From NCBI GenBank assembly GCA_002315375.1, contig DCHR01000016.1:1-64000 (forward strand): 64,000 bases of DNA. The letters are read 5' to 3'. Within the stretch, counting starts at the first letter, position 1. Every line of letters starts with the position of its first letter. The notes beneath the pieces are model-generated. The model was not told the DNA's origin and did no database searches. It was given only the letters and a program-made list of their open reading frames with translations. This stretch comes from Treponema sp. UBA1747 (GTDB lineage Bacteria; Spirochaetota; Spirochaetia; Treponematales; Treponemataceae). Below are positions 8,269-18,132 of the stretch, piece by piece. Made by a program: the position numbers and the translations under genes.

Positions 8269-10377
8269 ATGAAGAAAGACCGGACAAGAACCATTTCCTC
8301 TGTCATTACAAATTCCAATTCTCTTCTCATTCTGGCAACTCTTTTCTCCTTTGGGTTTGTCTGCCTTATCTTTATTTATTTTTCAATCGCAAGGACTATG
8401 ATTTCCGGTTTGAAAAATGAAGCAAAGGCATCTGCAAAACGAATTGAGTGGGTTGTTCAATCCTATAAAAATATTGCCGAAGGAATAGGTTCCATTCCCG
8501 AACTGTCAGACCCGGATCTTCCTGTCAAAGAAAAAATGAAGATTCTGGATGCCCGTTCCAAGGAATACGGACTCATCCGGTGCGGCCTTGTTTCCCTGGA
8601 CGGTTTTTCTGAGCATGACGGAAAGTTCCGCGGTGACAGACGATATTTTATGGAAGCACAGAACGGCCGCATCTCCATCAACGACCCTGTGGTTTCCAGA
8701 ACAGACGGGCAGATAGCCGTAATAGTCGGAGCCCCTGTATGGAAAAACGGAATCTACAGCAGCGAAGTTGATTCAGTTCTTTTCTGTTCTCTTTATCCTG
8801 AAATTATAAATGACATCGTAAAAGAAATTGGAACAACAAAACATTCCCGTGCTTACATAATCGGAACAAGAGGTCTCACTGTTGCCTCTACAGAAAAATA
8901 CAAGGTTATTTCAAGATACAGTAATATTATCCAGGCCGAAAATAATCCGAAGCTGAAGAAAATCGCAAAAATCGAAAACGAGGCTTTATATAACGTCAAG
9001 CATGTACATTCTAACTTGCGTGGTCTTTCCCTCAGATTTTTTATTTCCTGCCCTATTGAAGGAACTCCCGGCTGGACACTAATGATTGAATCCCCTCTCG
9101 TAGATTACCTTTCAACTTTCTTCTGGGCACTTCTGGTTCTGACTCTGACTGGAACAGCCACCCTTTTTATCAGCCGTACAAAAATGAAATCCTATGCAGA
9201 AAACATTTCTCTTCCTGTACGCAAAATGGCCGAACGTCTTCAGAAAGCAGCAACAGGTGATTTCACTTCGGAAGTCATTCCGGATAATTCCCTGGATGAA
9301 GTAAAAGTAATTTCCGGAGCTACCCAGAAACTTGTAAGCCGAATGGACAGGGTTCTGAATGAAACTGCAGAAGACAGCAACAGCCAGAATCCTAATTTTC
9401 TTCTGAACCTTCAGAATTTAACCGAAGCAAATAACAATTTCGAACAGGCCCTGAATCTGAACATTTCGATTTATGATAAATTCATGAATAGAATTTTTGG
9501 TTCAGAACCGGAAAAATATGCTCCACAGTTTCCTGAAAATATTACCATCAGTAAAAGAATAGTTGGAAAACTCATTGTCAGTCCTAAGCATGAATGTACT
9601 CTTTCTGTAGAACAGATTGACAGTTTCTTAAAATATCTTTCACGGTTAATAGACAATACACTGGACACAATCGTAAACAGAGAAAGACATTATCACGCCC
9701 GCCGGCAGAACGACATAATAAACATCAACAGTATTCTTTCTGAAAGCGAAAAATTTTCAAATGATCTTTTCGCATGGATTTATAATCAGAAAGACTCTTT
9801 GTCTCCTGGGGGGAAAAACAGCCTTGTAGAAATTATCTATCACATCAATGAATTTACTGAATATACCCGTTTCGCAAGTTCAACACCTGAAGTCCATGAA
9901 TCAGATTACCAGACAAAACTGCTGGCTGAAAAACTCGATTCAAAAACAGAAGCTGCAGCAAACAAAAGGAATATTAAAATAATTAAAGGGTCGAACCTTA
10001 AGGACAAATTATTCGGGGACCATGAGGCTATCATTCACTCAGTAAGTCATGCCCTTATTGCCTTGAACAATGAAAATCTGAACTCTCCGATTACAGTTAC
10101 AATTGATACTGAAAATCATCCTCTGTCTGTAAGCCTGAAAATTCTGATTACAATAGAAAAGCCTTCCTTCAGCAAAAAACAGATTTCTCACCTTGAACTT
10201 CTGGCAGAGCAGTATTCCCTTGAAGATGAACTTTTGAGCAGCTTCGAAAATAAAATCATTTCATCTTTCAAACTGGTTCGAAAATTAAACGGAACCGTAA
10301 AGATTAACTCTGATTCAAATCTGCATATTGATTTTTCATTCCCGCAGCTTCTGGCTGAACACAAACAGGAGTCCTAA
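8269..10377 (+). CDS. Cache-HAMP sensor with degenerate histidine-kinase-like C-terminus
   Basis: A 702-residue membrane receptor. TM1 is about residues 18-42, an extracytoplasmic Cache-type domain follows to about 280 (with RDRRYFMEA-like and NDPVVSRTDG segments), TM2 is about 285-308 and a HAMP linker about 310-365. The cytoplasmic part has a region resembling the end of a GAF domain (VGKLIVSPKHECTLS) and ends with a fold like HATPase_c: GDHEAIIHSVSHALIALNN, then SSFKLVRKLNGTVKINSDS and IDFSFP. The DxGxG ATP-lid motif is missing and no phospho-acceptor H-box is seen, so it is probably a pseudokinase. Its stop shares one base with the start of the EAL gene. Confidence 0.7.
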   Translation: MKKDRTRTISSVITNSNSLLILATLFSFGFVCLIFIYFSIARTMISGLKNEAKASAKRIEWVVQSYKNIAEGIGSIPELSDPDLPVKEKMKILDARSKEYGLIRCGLVSLDGFSEHDGKFRGDRRYFMEAQNGRISINDPVVSRTDGQIAVIVGAPVWKNGIYSSEVDSVLFCSLYPEIINDIVKEIGTTKHSRAYIIGTRGLTVASTEKYKVISRYSNIIQAENNPKLKKIAKIENEALYNVKHVHSNLRGLSLRFFISCPIEGTPGWTLMIESPLVDYLSTFFWALLVLTLTGTATLFISRTKMKSYAENISLPVRKMAERLQKAATGDFTSEVIPDNSLDEVKVISGATQKLVSRMDRVLNETAEDSNSQNPNFLLNLQNLTEANNNFEQALNLNISIYDKFMNRIFGSEPEKYAPQFPENITISKRIVGKLIVSPKHECTLSVEQIDSFLKYLSRLIDNTLDTIVNRERHYHARRQNDIININSILSESEKFSNDLFAWIYNQKDSLSPGGKNSLVEIIYHINEFTEYTRFASSTPEVHESDYQTKLLAEKLDSKTEAAANKRNIKIIKGSNLKDKLFGDHEAIIHSVSHALIALNNENLNSPITVTIDTENHPLSVSLKILITIEKPSFSKKQISHLELLAEQYSLEDELLSSFENKIISSFKLVRKLNGTVKINSDSNLHIDFSFPQLLAEHKQES

Positions 10378-12080
10378 TGAGAGCTGATTTTAATTACGCT
10401 GAATATGCGAAGACACTGAATGAATTCATTATCAATGCAAAAAAGAACCGCTTCATCGAAGATGAAAACCGACAGGCAATCATTGAACCTCTGTGCAGGC
10501 TGCTGGGCATTTCCAGAATTCGAATGAAAAAAACTCCTATCGGAAACGATTATTCCCAGATTCACGGGGAACTGGATGCTGAATATTACCTTTACCCTGA
10601 TTCCGAAAAAATCGATGAAAAACGTTTCCTGGTTATTTCCGAAGGAAACGGTAATGTTGTCCAGATTGATTATTATTTCTATCAGCTCAAAGATGACCCG
10701 GACTGGACCCAGGAAGATGAAGTTTATTTCAGTGCCGTTTCGAAAATTATTTTTCTTTGCAGTTCTTCCTTTCTGCTTCAGAATTATGTAGGATACATAA
10801 CTTCCCACGATACTCGGTTTAAGGACATCCTGAACAATGCCTTTTTCAATTCAATTATCCAGCACCTGATTTCCGAAAACCAGCTTTCCCAGTTCTGTCT
10901 GGCAAGTTTCAACATCCATAATTTTTCCAGCGTAAACCGAAAATACGGACAGGAAAAAGGAACTTATATTCTTGAATCCTATTTTATGGGATTACGGGAA
11001 ATAGTATACGATAAACACAATGATCAGGAAAAAGGAGCAGTTGCCAGTTCCGGCAGTGATAACGGACTTGTTCTTTTCCATAAAAATGACAGACCTCAAA
11101 TCATCAAATATCTTTCGGGAACAGATATTACTCTTAGATTAAATGACGGCACAACTGACACCGTAACTCTGTCTTCTCATTCCGGGGTAAACCAGAATCT
11201 GCAGGATTTTACCAGTTCCTACGACGCAATAGATTCTGTTGTTCTTGCCCTGAATATTGCCCGCCGAAGCAATGCATCCAGAATAGTTTTCTATGATGAT
11301 GCTCTGAATAAAAGCATTGATAATCAGAAACAAATTGAAAGCTGGTTCATGGATGCCATTAAAAACGAAGAGTTCGAAGTTTACTATCAGCCTAAAGTCG
11401 ATTTACATGATTACAAGCTGAAAGGTGCTGAAGCCCTTGTCAGATGGTTTCATGACGGCCAAATAATTTATCCTGATCAGTTTATTCCGATTCTCGAACG
11501 GAATTTCAGAATCAAATACCTGGATTTGTACATGCTGAATCATGTGTGTGAACAGATTTCAGAATGGATTGCAGAAGGAATTGAACCTGTCCAGATTTCA
11601 GTAAATCTTTCCCGCGCATCTTTGGGCTTACAGAATATCGTTACCGTAATCACTTCAACTATTGATGAATATCAGATTCCACGAAGCCTCATTCAGATTG
11701 AACTGACAGAATCTGCTTCGGGAGCAAGTAACGAGGAACTGAGCCGCATCGTTACCGAACTGAGCGAAGAAGGTATCAGTACCGCAATGGATGATTTTGG
11801 TACGGGTTATTCTTCCCTCTCCATGATAAAGGAACTTCCATGGGATGTTCTTAAAATCGACAAAAGCCTTCTGGAAGGCGCTCAAAACTCAGGAAGCAAT
11901 GACGAAAGAATGTTCAAATCCATTATTTCCATGGCAAATGACATTGGACTTGAATGCATTGTGGAAGGAGTTGAAACCCGCGATGACATCCGCCTGCTGA
12001 AGGAAAGCAACTGCTGGCTGGCTCAGGGTTATTATTTCAGTAAACCGGTTCCGAAAGATGAATTCATCAAAATGATGTAA
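10377..12080 (+). CDS. Degenerate GGDEF-EAL c-di-GMP phosphodiesterase
   Basis: A 567-residue cytoplasmic protein. Residues 1-140 look GAF-like, about 165-310 is a GGDEF-like domain whose signature is replaced by GSDNG, and about 320-567 is an EAL domain. The EAL catalytic set appears intact: EALVRW (352-357), SVNLSR, IELTES, MDDFGTGYSS, LKIDKS, EGVET and AQGYYFSKP. It should hydrolyse cyclic di-GMP to pGpG, controlling motility or surface behaviour. The start shares a base with the stop of the upstream receptor, so the receptor probably controls it directly. Confidence 0.88.
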   Translation: MRADFNYAEYAKTLNEFIINAKKNRFIEDENRQAIIEPLCRLLGISRIRMKKTPIGNDYSQIHGELDAEYYLYPDSEKIDEKRFLVISEGNGNVVQIDYYFYQLKDDPDWTQEDEVYFSAVSKIIFLCSSSFLLQNYVGYITSHDTRFKDILNNAFFNSIIQHLISENQLSQFCLASFNIHNFSSVNRKYGQEKGTYILESYFMGLREIVYDKHNDQEKGAVASSGSDNGLVLFHKNDRPQIIKYLSGTDITLRLNDGTTDTVTLSSHSGVNQNLQDFTSSYDAIDSVVLALNIARRSNASRIVFYDDALNKSIDNQKQIESWFMDAIKNEEFEVYYQPKVDLHDYKLKGAEALVRWFHDGQIIYPDQFIPILERNFRIKYLDLYMLNHVCEQISEWIAEGIEPVQISVNLSRASLGLQNIVTVITSTIDEYQIPRSLIQIELTESASGASNEELSRIVTELSEEGISTAMDDFGTGYSSLSMIKELPWDVLKIDKSLLEGAQNSGSNDERMFKSIISMANDIGLECIVEGVETRDDIRLLKESNCWLAQGYYFSKPVPKDEFIKMM

Positions 12081-12181
12081 TTCTCCACAAAAAAAAATCA
12101 ATTTCTTCATTTCCTCGACAACAACCTCGTATTAATCTACAATAGTAGAATATCAATTTGTCATTTGAGAAAGGTGGTTTT

Positions 12182-14485
12182 ATGAACAAGGCAATTAAAT
12201 ATCTGTTTTTTTCACTGGCAGCACTTCTTTTTATGTCGTGTCTTCAGGATGTTTCTCCAAAAGGAAAAGTTTCTATTAAACTTCCGGGGAAAAGCCAGTC
12301 TCGAAAAGTCGTAGAAGTTGAAAAACAATACGAACAAACGGATGCAGATTACTATCTCCTTATTGCTAAATCGGATAACCTTGAATATAACCAGGAAATA
12401 ATTGGTTTTCCGGGAGATGAAATTATTTTTGATGACCTTGAACCCGGAGTATATAGAATCAACGCCTCAGCCTATAAGAAACTTTCCGATAACATTTCAG
12501 TAGACAGCGACACTCTCGTTGCAAAATCAGAGACTGCAACCACAACAGTTGAAATCGGAAAAGAAAGTATTGTTTCCCTCAAAATGATTCCGGGAAAATA
12601 CACAACCACTGAAGATGACGGCGAACCTGAAAACCCTGGAGACGATACTCCTGTAATTACAGACATTATCATCACACTGTCAGATGAAGTTTTCGACGGA
12701 CTTGATTTTATCCCTTATGAACTTGCACAGGCCCTTGCCCTTTCTGAAAATGAAAAAGATTATTCTCCTGTCGGTGCATTATTCAAAATGTCCTTTGTTC
12801 TGGACGGAGATAAAGATAATCCTACAGATCCTGTACCTCTTCTCTGCAGTGACCAGCTTTCCGCTTTTATGCCATACTGGAAGACAAAAGCAACAGGTGA
12901 TGTTACGGCCAGCGTAGGACCAGTTCCTTTTACTTTCTTGATGGATTTATCAGAAGACAATGAACTGAAAGTTCTGGATCCTGCATCTCAAAATTCCATC
13001 ACTTATAAAGTAAGTGACGATGTTGTACTCCGCGACCTGGAAGTAACAATTAAATATCCTGCTACTCCAAAAAATCCTCTTCATTCTTATGATGCCAGCG
13101 AAGCCCGTATTCCGGCTTTTACCGGAAGTGCAAAAACCCCTGTATTAAATAAACTTGATTTCTTCGAAAAGCCGGTTGTTTACAAACTCATTGACGGTAC
13201 AACAGTTTCTGACGAAATTAAAGTTACAACAAGATATCCAAATACAAATGCGCGCAACATTTACTTCAATACAGTTGATGACAATGGCGCCCAATATATT
13301 CAGGCAACTCCAGCCCCGGGAAGCAACCAGGCAGGCGAAGCAAAAGTAATACAGACAGCTGTCTTAACACCAAGTGAATACGCATATTACGACAGTCAGG
13401 ACGATTTAACCCGCTCTGAAGAATTCACCGTTACTGTTGTTCCATTCACCCTGTCTCCATTATACAATGCCAATTTCAGTGAATATAATGATAAGCTCAC
13501 AAAAGGCACCTATAACCTTGAACTGGTAAATGATGCTGAAAATGCCTTTGGAAATGTAAACATCAGCTGGAGCTGCAGTGCTGACAAAGAAATCATTTCA
13601 GAACCATACACTGGCATGACTTCAACTTATACCTTTAATGTAGATAAAACTGACGGAGAAACTTATTCAATTACCTGTGAACTTAAAGACGAAGCAGGTC
13701 AGGTTCTCCTGACACTTACAAAGGATATTGAACTTGCAGAAGCTGAAGAAGAACCTGAAAATCCTGTAACAGCAGATTACAGTGCAAGACTTAAGAGTAC
13801 AGCAGAAAACAAAGATTATATTTTTGCTGATGAAAACGGAGATTTATATGCACTCTGTACAGGATGTTCTGAAAACGCCAAACAGCTTTCAGCAGGTGAT
13901 TTCGAACTCTTCTACTTTGATGAAGATGGAGCTGAAAAAACAGTTGATTTTGATAACCCTGATGCATACCGCGTTGAAATCATCAACAGCAACTGGAGCG
14001 TAGTGGGAAAAAATATTCCGGTTACAATCACCAGAAATGAAAACCCAGATGAAGTATATACTTGTGAAATAACTTTGAAACGTATTTCAAAAACTCCTTC
14101 TCTTTCATTTGCAGGAAATGGTAAAAGCAAGCTTAAGATCAGCCTTAATGCAACAGGTGAAAATTATCCTGTATACAAGGAAGATTCTGAAGCTTCAACT
14201 ATCGGAATCGATGAAATTTCAGTTGAAATAGTTTTAACCTACAAAACAAATTTCGGATTCAGTATCTCTCTGGAACCTATCAGCCTTAAAAAATCAGGAA
14301 ACAATCTGGAAGAATTATTTGATTTCGGTTCTATGAACGGAATGTATGTAGGCGACTACACAGCAACAATTTCTGTAAATGCATATAATGCAGATTATGC
14401 AGATTTATTTATTCCTGTTGTTCTGACAGAAACAATTACTATTACCGGCACTTCATCAGAAGATGCAACAATTGAAACAAATTAA
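12182..14485 (+). CDS. Large lipoprotein of unknown function
   Basis: A 767-residue surface or periplasmic lipoprotein with hydrophobic signal and lipobox LFMSC. Residues about 25-140 resemble a prealbumin-like/carboxypeptidase-regulatory beta domain (DDLEPGVYRINASAYKK). An acidic linker (EDDGEPENPGDD) follows, then mixed beta-rich segments; a second linker AEEEPENPVTAD at about 520 introduces a C-terminal beta region. The family is not recognised. AAGGTGG precedes ATG 12182, which is preferred over an in-frame start 24 bases upstream. It has its own promoter region and a strong terminator about 85 bp after the stop. Confidence 0.75.
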   Translation: MNKAIKYLFFSLAALLFMSCLQDVSPKGKVSIKLPGKSQSRKVVEVEKQYEQTDADYYLLIAKSDNLEYNQEIIGFPGDEIIFDDLEPGVYRINASAYKKLSDNISVDSDTLVAKSETATTTVEIGKESIVSLKMIPGKYTTTEDDGEPENPGDDTPVITDIIITLSDEVFDGLDFIPYELAQALALSENEKDYSPVGALFKMSFVLDGDKDNPTDPVPLLCSDQLSAFMPYWKTKATGDVTASVGPVPFTFLMDLSEDNELKVLDPASQNSITYKVSDDVVLRDLEVTIKYPATPKNPLHSYDASEARIPAFTGSAKTPVLNKLDFFEKPVVYKLIDGTTVSDEIKVTTRYPNTNARNIYFNTVDDNGAQYIQATPAPGSNQAGEAKVIQTAVLTPSEYAYYDSQDDLTRSEEFTVTVVPFTLSPLYNANFSEYNDKLTKGTYNLELVNDAENAFGNVNISWSCSADKEIISEPYTGMTSTYTFNVDKTDGETYSITCELKDEAGQVLLTLTKDIELAEAEEEPENPVTADYSARLKSTAENKDYIFADENGDLYALCTGCSENAKQLSAGDFELFYFDEDGAEKTVDFDNPDAYRVEIINSNWSVVGKNIPVTITRNENPDEVYTCEITLKRISKTPSLSFAGNGKSKLKISLNATGENYPVYKEDSEASTIGIDEISVEIVLTYKTNFGFSISLEPISLKKSGNNLEELFDFGSMNGMYVGDYTATISVNAYNADYADLFIPVVLTETITITGTSSEDATIETN

Positions 14486-14499
14486 TCCTGCATAACCAA

Positions 14500-14513
14500 A
14501 ACAGATATCTGTT
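14500..14513. other. Perfect palindrome AACAGATATCTGTT
   Basis: A 14-bp perfect palindrome 15 bases after the lipoprotein stop, followed by an imperfect hairpin (TGTGGTTTC/GAAACTACA, 14532-14556) and the main terminator. It could be a regulatory site or extra 3'-end structure. Confidence 0.35.
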
Positions 14514-14564
14514 ACCAAAGAAAAGTCACCTGTGGTTTCGTTTTCAGAAACTACAGATGCCTTT

Positions 14565-14606
14565 CAAAAAAGAGGGGCTGTCCTTCCGGACAGCCCCTCT
14601 TTTTTG
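14565..14606. terminator. Strong bidirectional intrinsic terminator
   Basis: AGAGGGGCTGTCC and GGACAGCCCCTCT (14571-14583 and 14588-14600) form a perfect 13-bp stem with a TTCC loop. A-run before and T-run after allow termination in both directions, fitting the convergent lipoprotein and alcohol dehydrogenase genes. Confidence 0.92.
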
Positions 14607-14627
14607 AATTCAATCTACCCCAAAAAC

Positions 14628-15806
14628 TTAATATGCCATCTTGTAAATTGTAAGCATGTCATCGTATGCCAAAGGCTTGTATCCGGCAAGAGTACGTGTT
14701 TTTCCGCGGCTGCAGGCAAGTGCAAGTTTTTCAAGATCTTCTTCTTTTATGTTCAGTTCTTTCAAAGAAGTTGGCATACCCAATGACTTGTAATAGTTTT
14801 CCTGAAGGTCTATTGCTTTAAGAACCGAGTATTCAGGATTTTCAGGATCAATATCAATATTCCAGACATTCTGTGCAAACTTGATGAAGCGTGGCATTGT
14901 GTCCTTATAAACATAACGGGCCCATGAGCACCACAGGGCTGCAAGTCCTGCACCATGTGCAACTTCAGGATAAAGCCCCGAAACTTCATGTTCAAACTGG
15001 TGAACTACCAGCTGGAATGTGCGTCCGCACTGTGTAAGACCGTTGTGTGCCAGTGACGAAGCCCACATCATGTTTGCACGGGCCACATAATCATTAGGAT
15101 TTTCAAGGCAGTCAACTCCTGCTTTCATTACCGATTTGATTACTGCTTCTGCAACAGCATCTGTAAGATATGTATCTGAGCCCAGACAGAAGTAACGTTC
15201 AATTGTATGCATGGCAATATCAACTGCACCACAGGCGGTCTGGTAAGGACTTACAGAATATGTAAGTTCAGGATTTTCAATTGCAAAATTCATGCGGTTG
15301 AAAGGACTTCCGTAACCGCGTTTTTCATTTTCTTCAGGATTTGAAATAACACATGAGTTGGACATTTCAGAACCGGCTGCAGCCAGAGTCAGAATACAGC
15401 CTTTCTTGAGAGTTGCTTTTGGAGCAGCCTTTCCCATAGAAAAATCCCAGACATCAACATCAGGATTTGCAACACCGTTTGCAATATCTTTTGCACTGTC
15501 CAGAACTGAACCGCCGCCTACTGCCAGAACAAAATCAACTCCTTCTTTTTTACAGAGTTCAATTCCTTCACGTACCTTACTCAGAACAGGGTTTGCAACA
15601 ACACCGCCAAGCTCAACATAAGAAACCCCTGCTTCCTCCAGAGATTTTCTGACACGGTCCAGAAGTCCGGTTTTTACTACAGATCCGCTTCCATAATGAA
15701 CCAGAACTTTTTTTACCCCGTATTCCGCGATAATTTTACCAACCTTTTCTTCTTCCCCTTTTCCAAAATAAACTTTTGTCGGAATGTCATACACAAAATT
15801 TTCCAT
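14628..15806 (-). CDS. Iron-containing alcohol dehydrogenase
   Basis: A 392-residue group III (Fe-dependent) alcohol dehydrogenase, closest in appearance to YqhD/butanol dehydrogenases. NAD(P)-binding motifs are LVHYGSGSV and VGGGSVLDSAKDIA; metal ligands are Asp and His in AVDIAMHTIERY, His in VVHQFEHEVSG and His in VAHGAGLAALW. It would reduce aldehydes to alcohols at the end of fermentation. A GGAG-like box precedes the start. The upstream region carries one arm of the MITE-like repeat, including a palindrome about 35-55 bp from the start. It terminates at the shared bidirectional terminator. Confidence 0.92.
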   Translation of the reverse strand: MENFVYDIPTKVYFGKGEEEKVGKIIAEYGVKKVLVHYGSGSVVKTGLLDRVRKSLEEAGVSYVELGGVVANPVLSKVREGIELCKKEGVDFVLAVGGGSVLDSAKDIANGVANPDVDVWDFSMGKAAPKATLKKGCILTLAAAGSEMSNSCVISNPEENEKRGYGSPFNRMNFAIENPELTYSVSPYQTACGAVDIAMHTIERYFCLGSDTYLTDAVAEAVIKSVMKAGVDCLENPNDYVARANMMWASSLAHNGLTQCGRTFQLVVHQFEHEVSGLYPEVAHGAGLAALWCSWARYVYKDTMPRFIKFAQNVWNIDIDPENPEYSVLKAIDLQENYYKSLGMPTSLKELNIKEEDLEKLALACSRGKTRTLAGYKPLAYDDMLTIYKMAY

Positions 15807-15840
15807 TTATTTCTCCTTTTTATGAACTCGTGCGTTTAAA

Positions 15841-16068
15841 TAAATGTACATATAAATTAAACAATTTTTTATTTAAGTGAAAGAGACTTATACGAACATT
15901 AATCAAATAACACGCGAGCAAAAACAATGGAGTACCGTGGGCAAGGAGTGAGCGAAGCGAATGACGGGGACCCGCGGGAGGACTCCATTGTTTATTGCGG
16001 GAGTGCTATTTGTTTTGTGTTACATACGTTTACTTAAAATATAAGTGTTTAATTTATATGTACATTTA
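15841..16068. mobile_element. MITE-like element with 22-bp terminal inverted repeats
   Basis: This fills most of the 334-bp gap between the divergent dehydrogenase and GH127 genes. Bases 15841-15862 and 16047-16068 are perfect 22-bp inverted repeats, each containing ATGTACAT. The arms remain related inward (CAAATAACAC versus the complement of GCTATTTG; AACAATGGAGT at 15923-15933 versus ACTCCATTGTT at 15982-15992). The core 15923-15992 matches the complement of 22542-22607. There is no ORF of note, so it is either a non-autonomous transposable element or a large hairpin with regulatory sites at each end. No clear target-site duplication was found. Confidence 0.6.
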
Positions 16069-16128
16069 ATTCAATTTTTTTTCCACCTAATTATAACATT
16101 TTCTACTTGGATATAAAGGAAAACAGTG

Positions 16129-16134
16129 TAATAT
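16129..16134 (+). promoter_or_regulatory. Possible -10 box of the GH127 gene
   Basis: TAATAT lies six bases before ATG 16141, with no Shine-Dalgarno between. It is weaker than other cases but has the same geometry. Confidence 0.35.
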
Positions 16135-16140
16135 TTACAT

Positions 16141-18132
16141 ATGGATACAACACTTTTCAAGCAGACAGATATTACAGGCGGATTCTGGAAAGAACGTCAG
16201 AAGCTTGCCGTAGAAAACATAATCCCATATCAGGAAAAAGCCATTAAAGATGAAATCCCGGGTATTGCTCCAAGCCATGCCGTGGCCAATTTTGAAATGG
16301 CAGCCCGTAAGCTTTCGGGAGAAAAGCTTTCCGAGAACGAAGGTTTCTATGGAATGGTTTTCCAGGACAGCGATGTAGCCAAATGGCTGGAAGCCGCCTC
16401 TTTTTCTCTGGCAAAATTCCCTGACCCTGAACTTGAAAAAAGAATTGATTCGCTGATTGAAACAATCGGGAAAGCACAGGAATCAGACGGATATCTGGAT
16501 ACCTACTTTACCCTGAAGCGTCCTGCCGACAAATTCAAAAACCTTCACGATGCTCATGAATTATACTGTGCAGGCCATATGATTGAAGCAGGCGTTGCCC
16601 ATTATTCTGCAACAGGAAAAACAAGCCTCCTGAAAATTGTTTGCCGCCTGGCAGACTGCATTTACAAATATTTCATAACCGATAAAAACCCGGGCTTTTC
16701 AGGACATCCGGAAATCGAACTGGCTCTTATGAAACTTTACCGGACAACAGAAAATAAAAAATACCTGGAACTGGCAGAACATTTTATTAATGTACGCGGT
16801 GTCGATGAAGATTTTTTCAAGAAGGAAATGGAAAGCCGGGACTGGAATGTCTGGGGTTCAGAAAGCGTTGACCCTGCCTATCACCAGGCACACAAACCTG
16901 TGCGGGAGCAGACAGAAGCCGTTGGACACGCAGTAAGGGCCGGTTACCTTTACACCGGAATGGCTGATCTGGCCTGTGAAACAGGGGACAAATCTCTCTT
17001 TGAAGCCTGTAAGGTTTTATGGAAAAACATTACACAGAAGCGAATGTATGTTACCGGCGGAATCGGGTCTACCTTCCACGGGGAAGCATTTACTTCTGAT
17101 TATGATCTTCCAAATGACACCGCTTACTCTGAAACCTGTGCCGCCATCAGCCTTATGATGTTTGCAAAACAGATGCTCCGGAATGAAAAACTTGGCGAAT
17201 ACGGCGACGTAATGGAATGTTCTCTGTACAACACAGTCCTTGCTGGAATGCAGCTGGACGGAAAAAGATTTTTCTATGTAAACCCTCTTGAAGCCATTAC
17301 GGGAATTTCGGGAATCAGCCCGACTCATAAGCATGCACTTCCGGAACGTCCCGGCTGGTACGGATGCGCCTGCTGTCCTCCAAATGTTGCCCGAACCATT
17401 ACCGACATTGCAGATTACGCCTGGCTTAAACAGAATGACACCCTCTACTCTGTTCTGTTCATGGAAAATAAAATCACTCTGAATGGACTGCAGATATCAG
17501 AAAAAACAGAATATCCTTACGACGGAAAAATTACTTACACTGTCACTTCGGCCAGCACCTCGGTCGCTGAGCCTGCAGCTGGTGAGACTGCCGAATCTAC
17601 CGACGTGGCTGAGAATGCATGTGGTGAACCTGTCGGATTCATCAAGCGACTTGCAATCCGCATTCCATCATGGGCACACAATGCTGAACTATCAGGTTCT
17701 CCGAAAATCGAAAACGGTTTTGCTTATTATGATATTCCTGCCGGTTGTACAGACTTTGAAATTACAATGGACCTGAAACTGAGTCCAAGAAAGATTTACT
17801 GTAACAGTGCAGTTTCCTCAAATACAGGAAAAACCGCCTTTGCTTACGGGCCTCTCATTTACTGTGCCGAAGAAGTTGATAACGGCAAAGTCCTGAATCT
17901 CTTTGTAAAACGAAACGCAGCTCCTGAACTGATGGAAGTTACAAAGGAGCTTTCAGGAATCCGCCGGCTGAAAGTGGCGGGATTAAAAATTCTGAATACA
18001 ACGGATGATAATCTTTACACGGAAAGCCCTGCAGAAACTGAAGACTGTGTCATCAGCCTCATTCCGTATTACACCTGGGCAAACAGAGGCTTAAACCAGA
18101 TGCGGGTCTGGCTTCCGGAAATTACACAATAA
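16141..18132 (+). CDS. GH127 beta-L-arabinofuranosidase
   Basis: A 663-residue protein of the former DUF1680 family. The catalytic core is an alpha-barrel; the metal/catalytic cluster is visible as SETC (Glu331, Cys333) and CACCPPN (Cys411, Cys412), corresponding to the zinc-bound Glu and Cys residues of HypBA1, where a Cys is the nucleophile. It would release L-arabinofuranose from arabino-oligosaccharides. No signal peptide, so cytoplasmic. Around residues 468-498 a Ser/Ala/Glu-rich insertion interrupts the C-terminal beta region. The stop overlaps the convergent vapC stop by 11 bases. Confidence 0.92.
   Translation: MDTTLFKQTDITGGFWKERQKLAVENIIPYQEKAIKDEIPGIAPSHAVANFEMAARKLSGEKLSENEGFYGMVFQDSDVAKWLEAASFSLAKFPDPELEKRIDSLIETIGKAQESDGYLDTYFTLKRPADKFKNLHDAHELYCAGHMIEAGVAHYSATGKTSLLKIVCRLADCIYKYFITDKNPGFSGHPEIELALMKLYRTTENKKYLELAEHFINVRGVDEDFFKKEMESRDWNVWGSESVDPAYHQAHKPVREQTEAVGHAVRAGYLYTGMADLACETGDKSLFEACKVLWKNITQKRMYVTGGIGSTFHGEAFTSDYDLPNDTAYSETCAAISLMMFAKQMLRNEKLGEYGDVMECSLYNTVLAGMQLDGKRFFYVNPLEAITGISGISPTHKHALPERPGWYGCACCPPNVARTITDIADYAWLKQNDTLYSVLFMENKITLNGLQISEKTEYPYDGKITYTVTSASTSVAEPAAGETAESTDVAENACGEPVGFIKRLAIRIPSWAHNAELSGSPKIENGFAYYDIPAGCTDFEITMDLKLSPRKIYCNSAVSSNTGKTAFAYGPLIYCAEEVDNGKVLNLFVKRNAAPELMEVTKELSGIRRLKVAGLKILNTTDDNLYTESPAETEDCVISLIPYYTWANRGLNQMRVWLPEITQ

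Noticed and set aside
15841..16068. tRNA or riboswitch in the divergent gap
   Set aside because: The structure is a symmetric inverted repeat; no cloverleaf, no CCA end and no known aptamer core.
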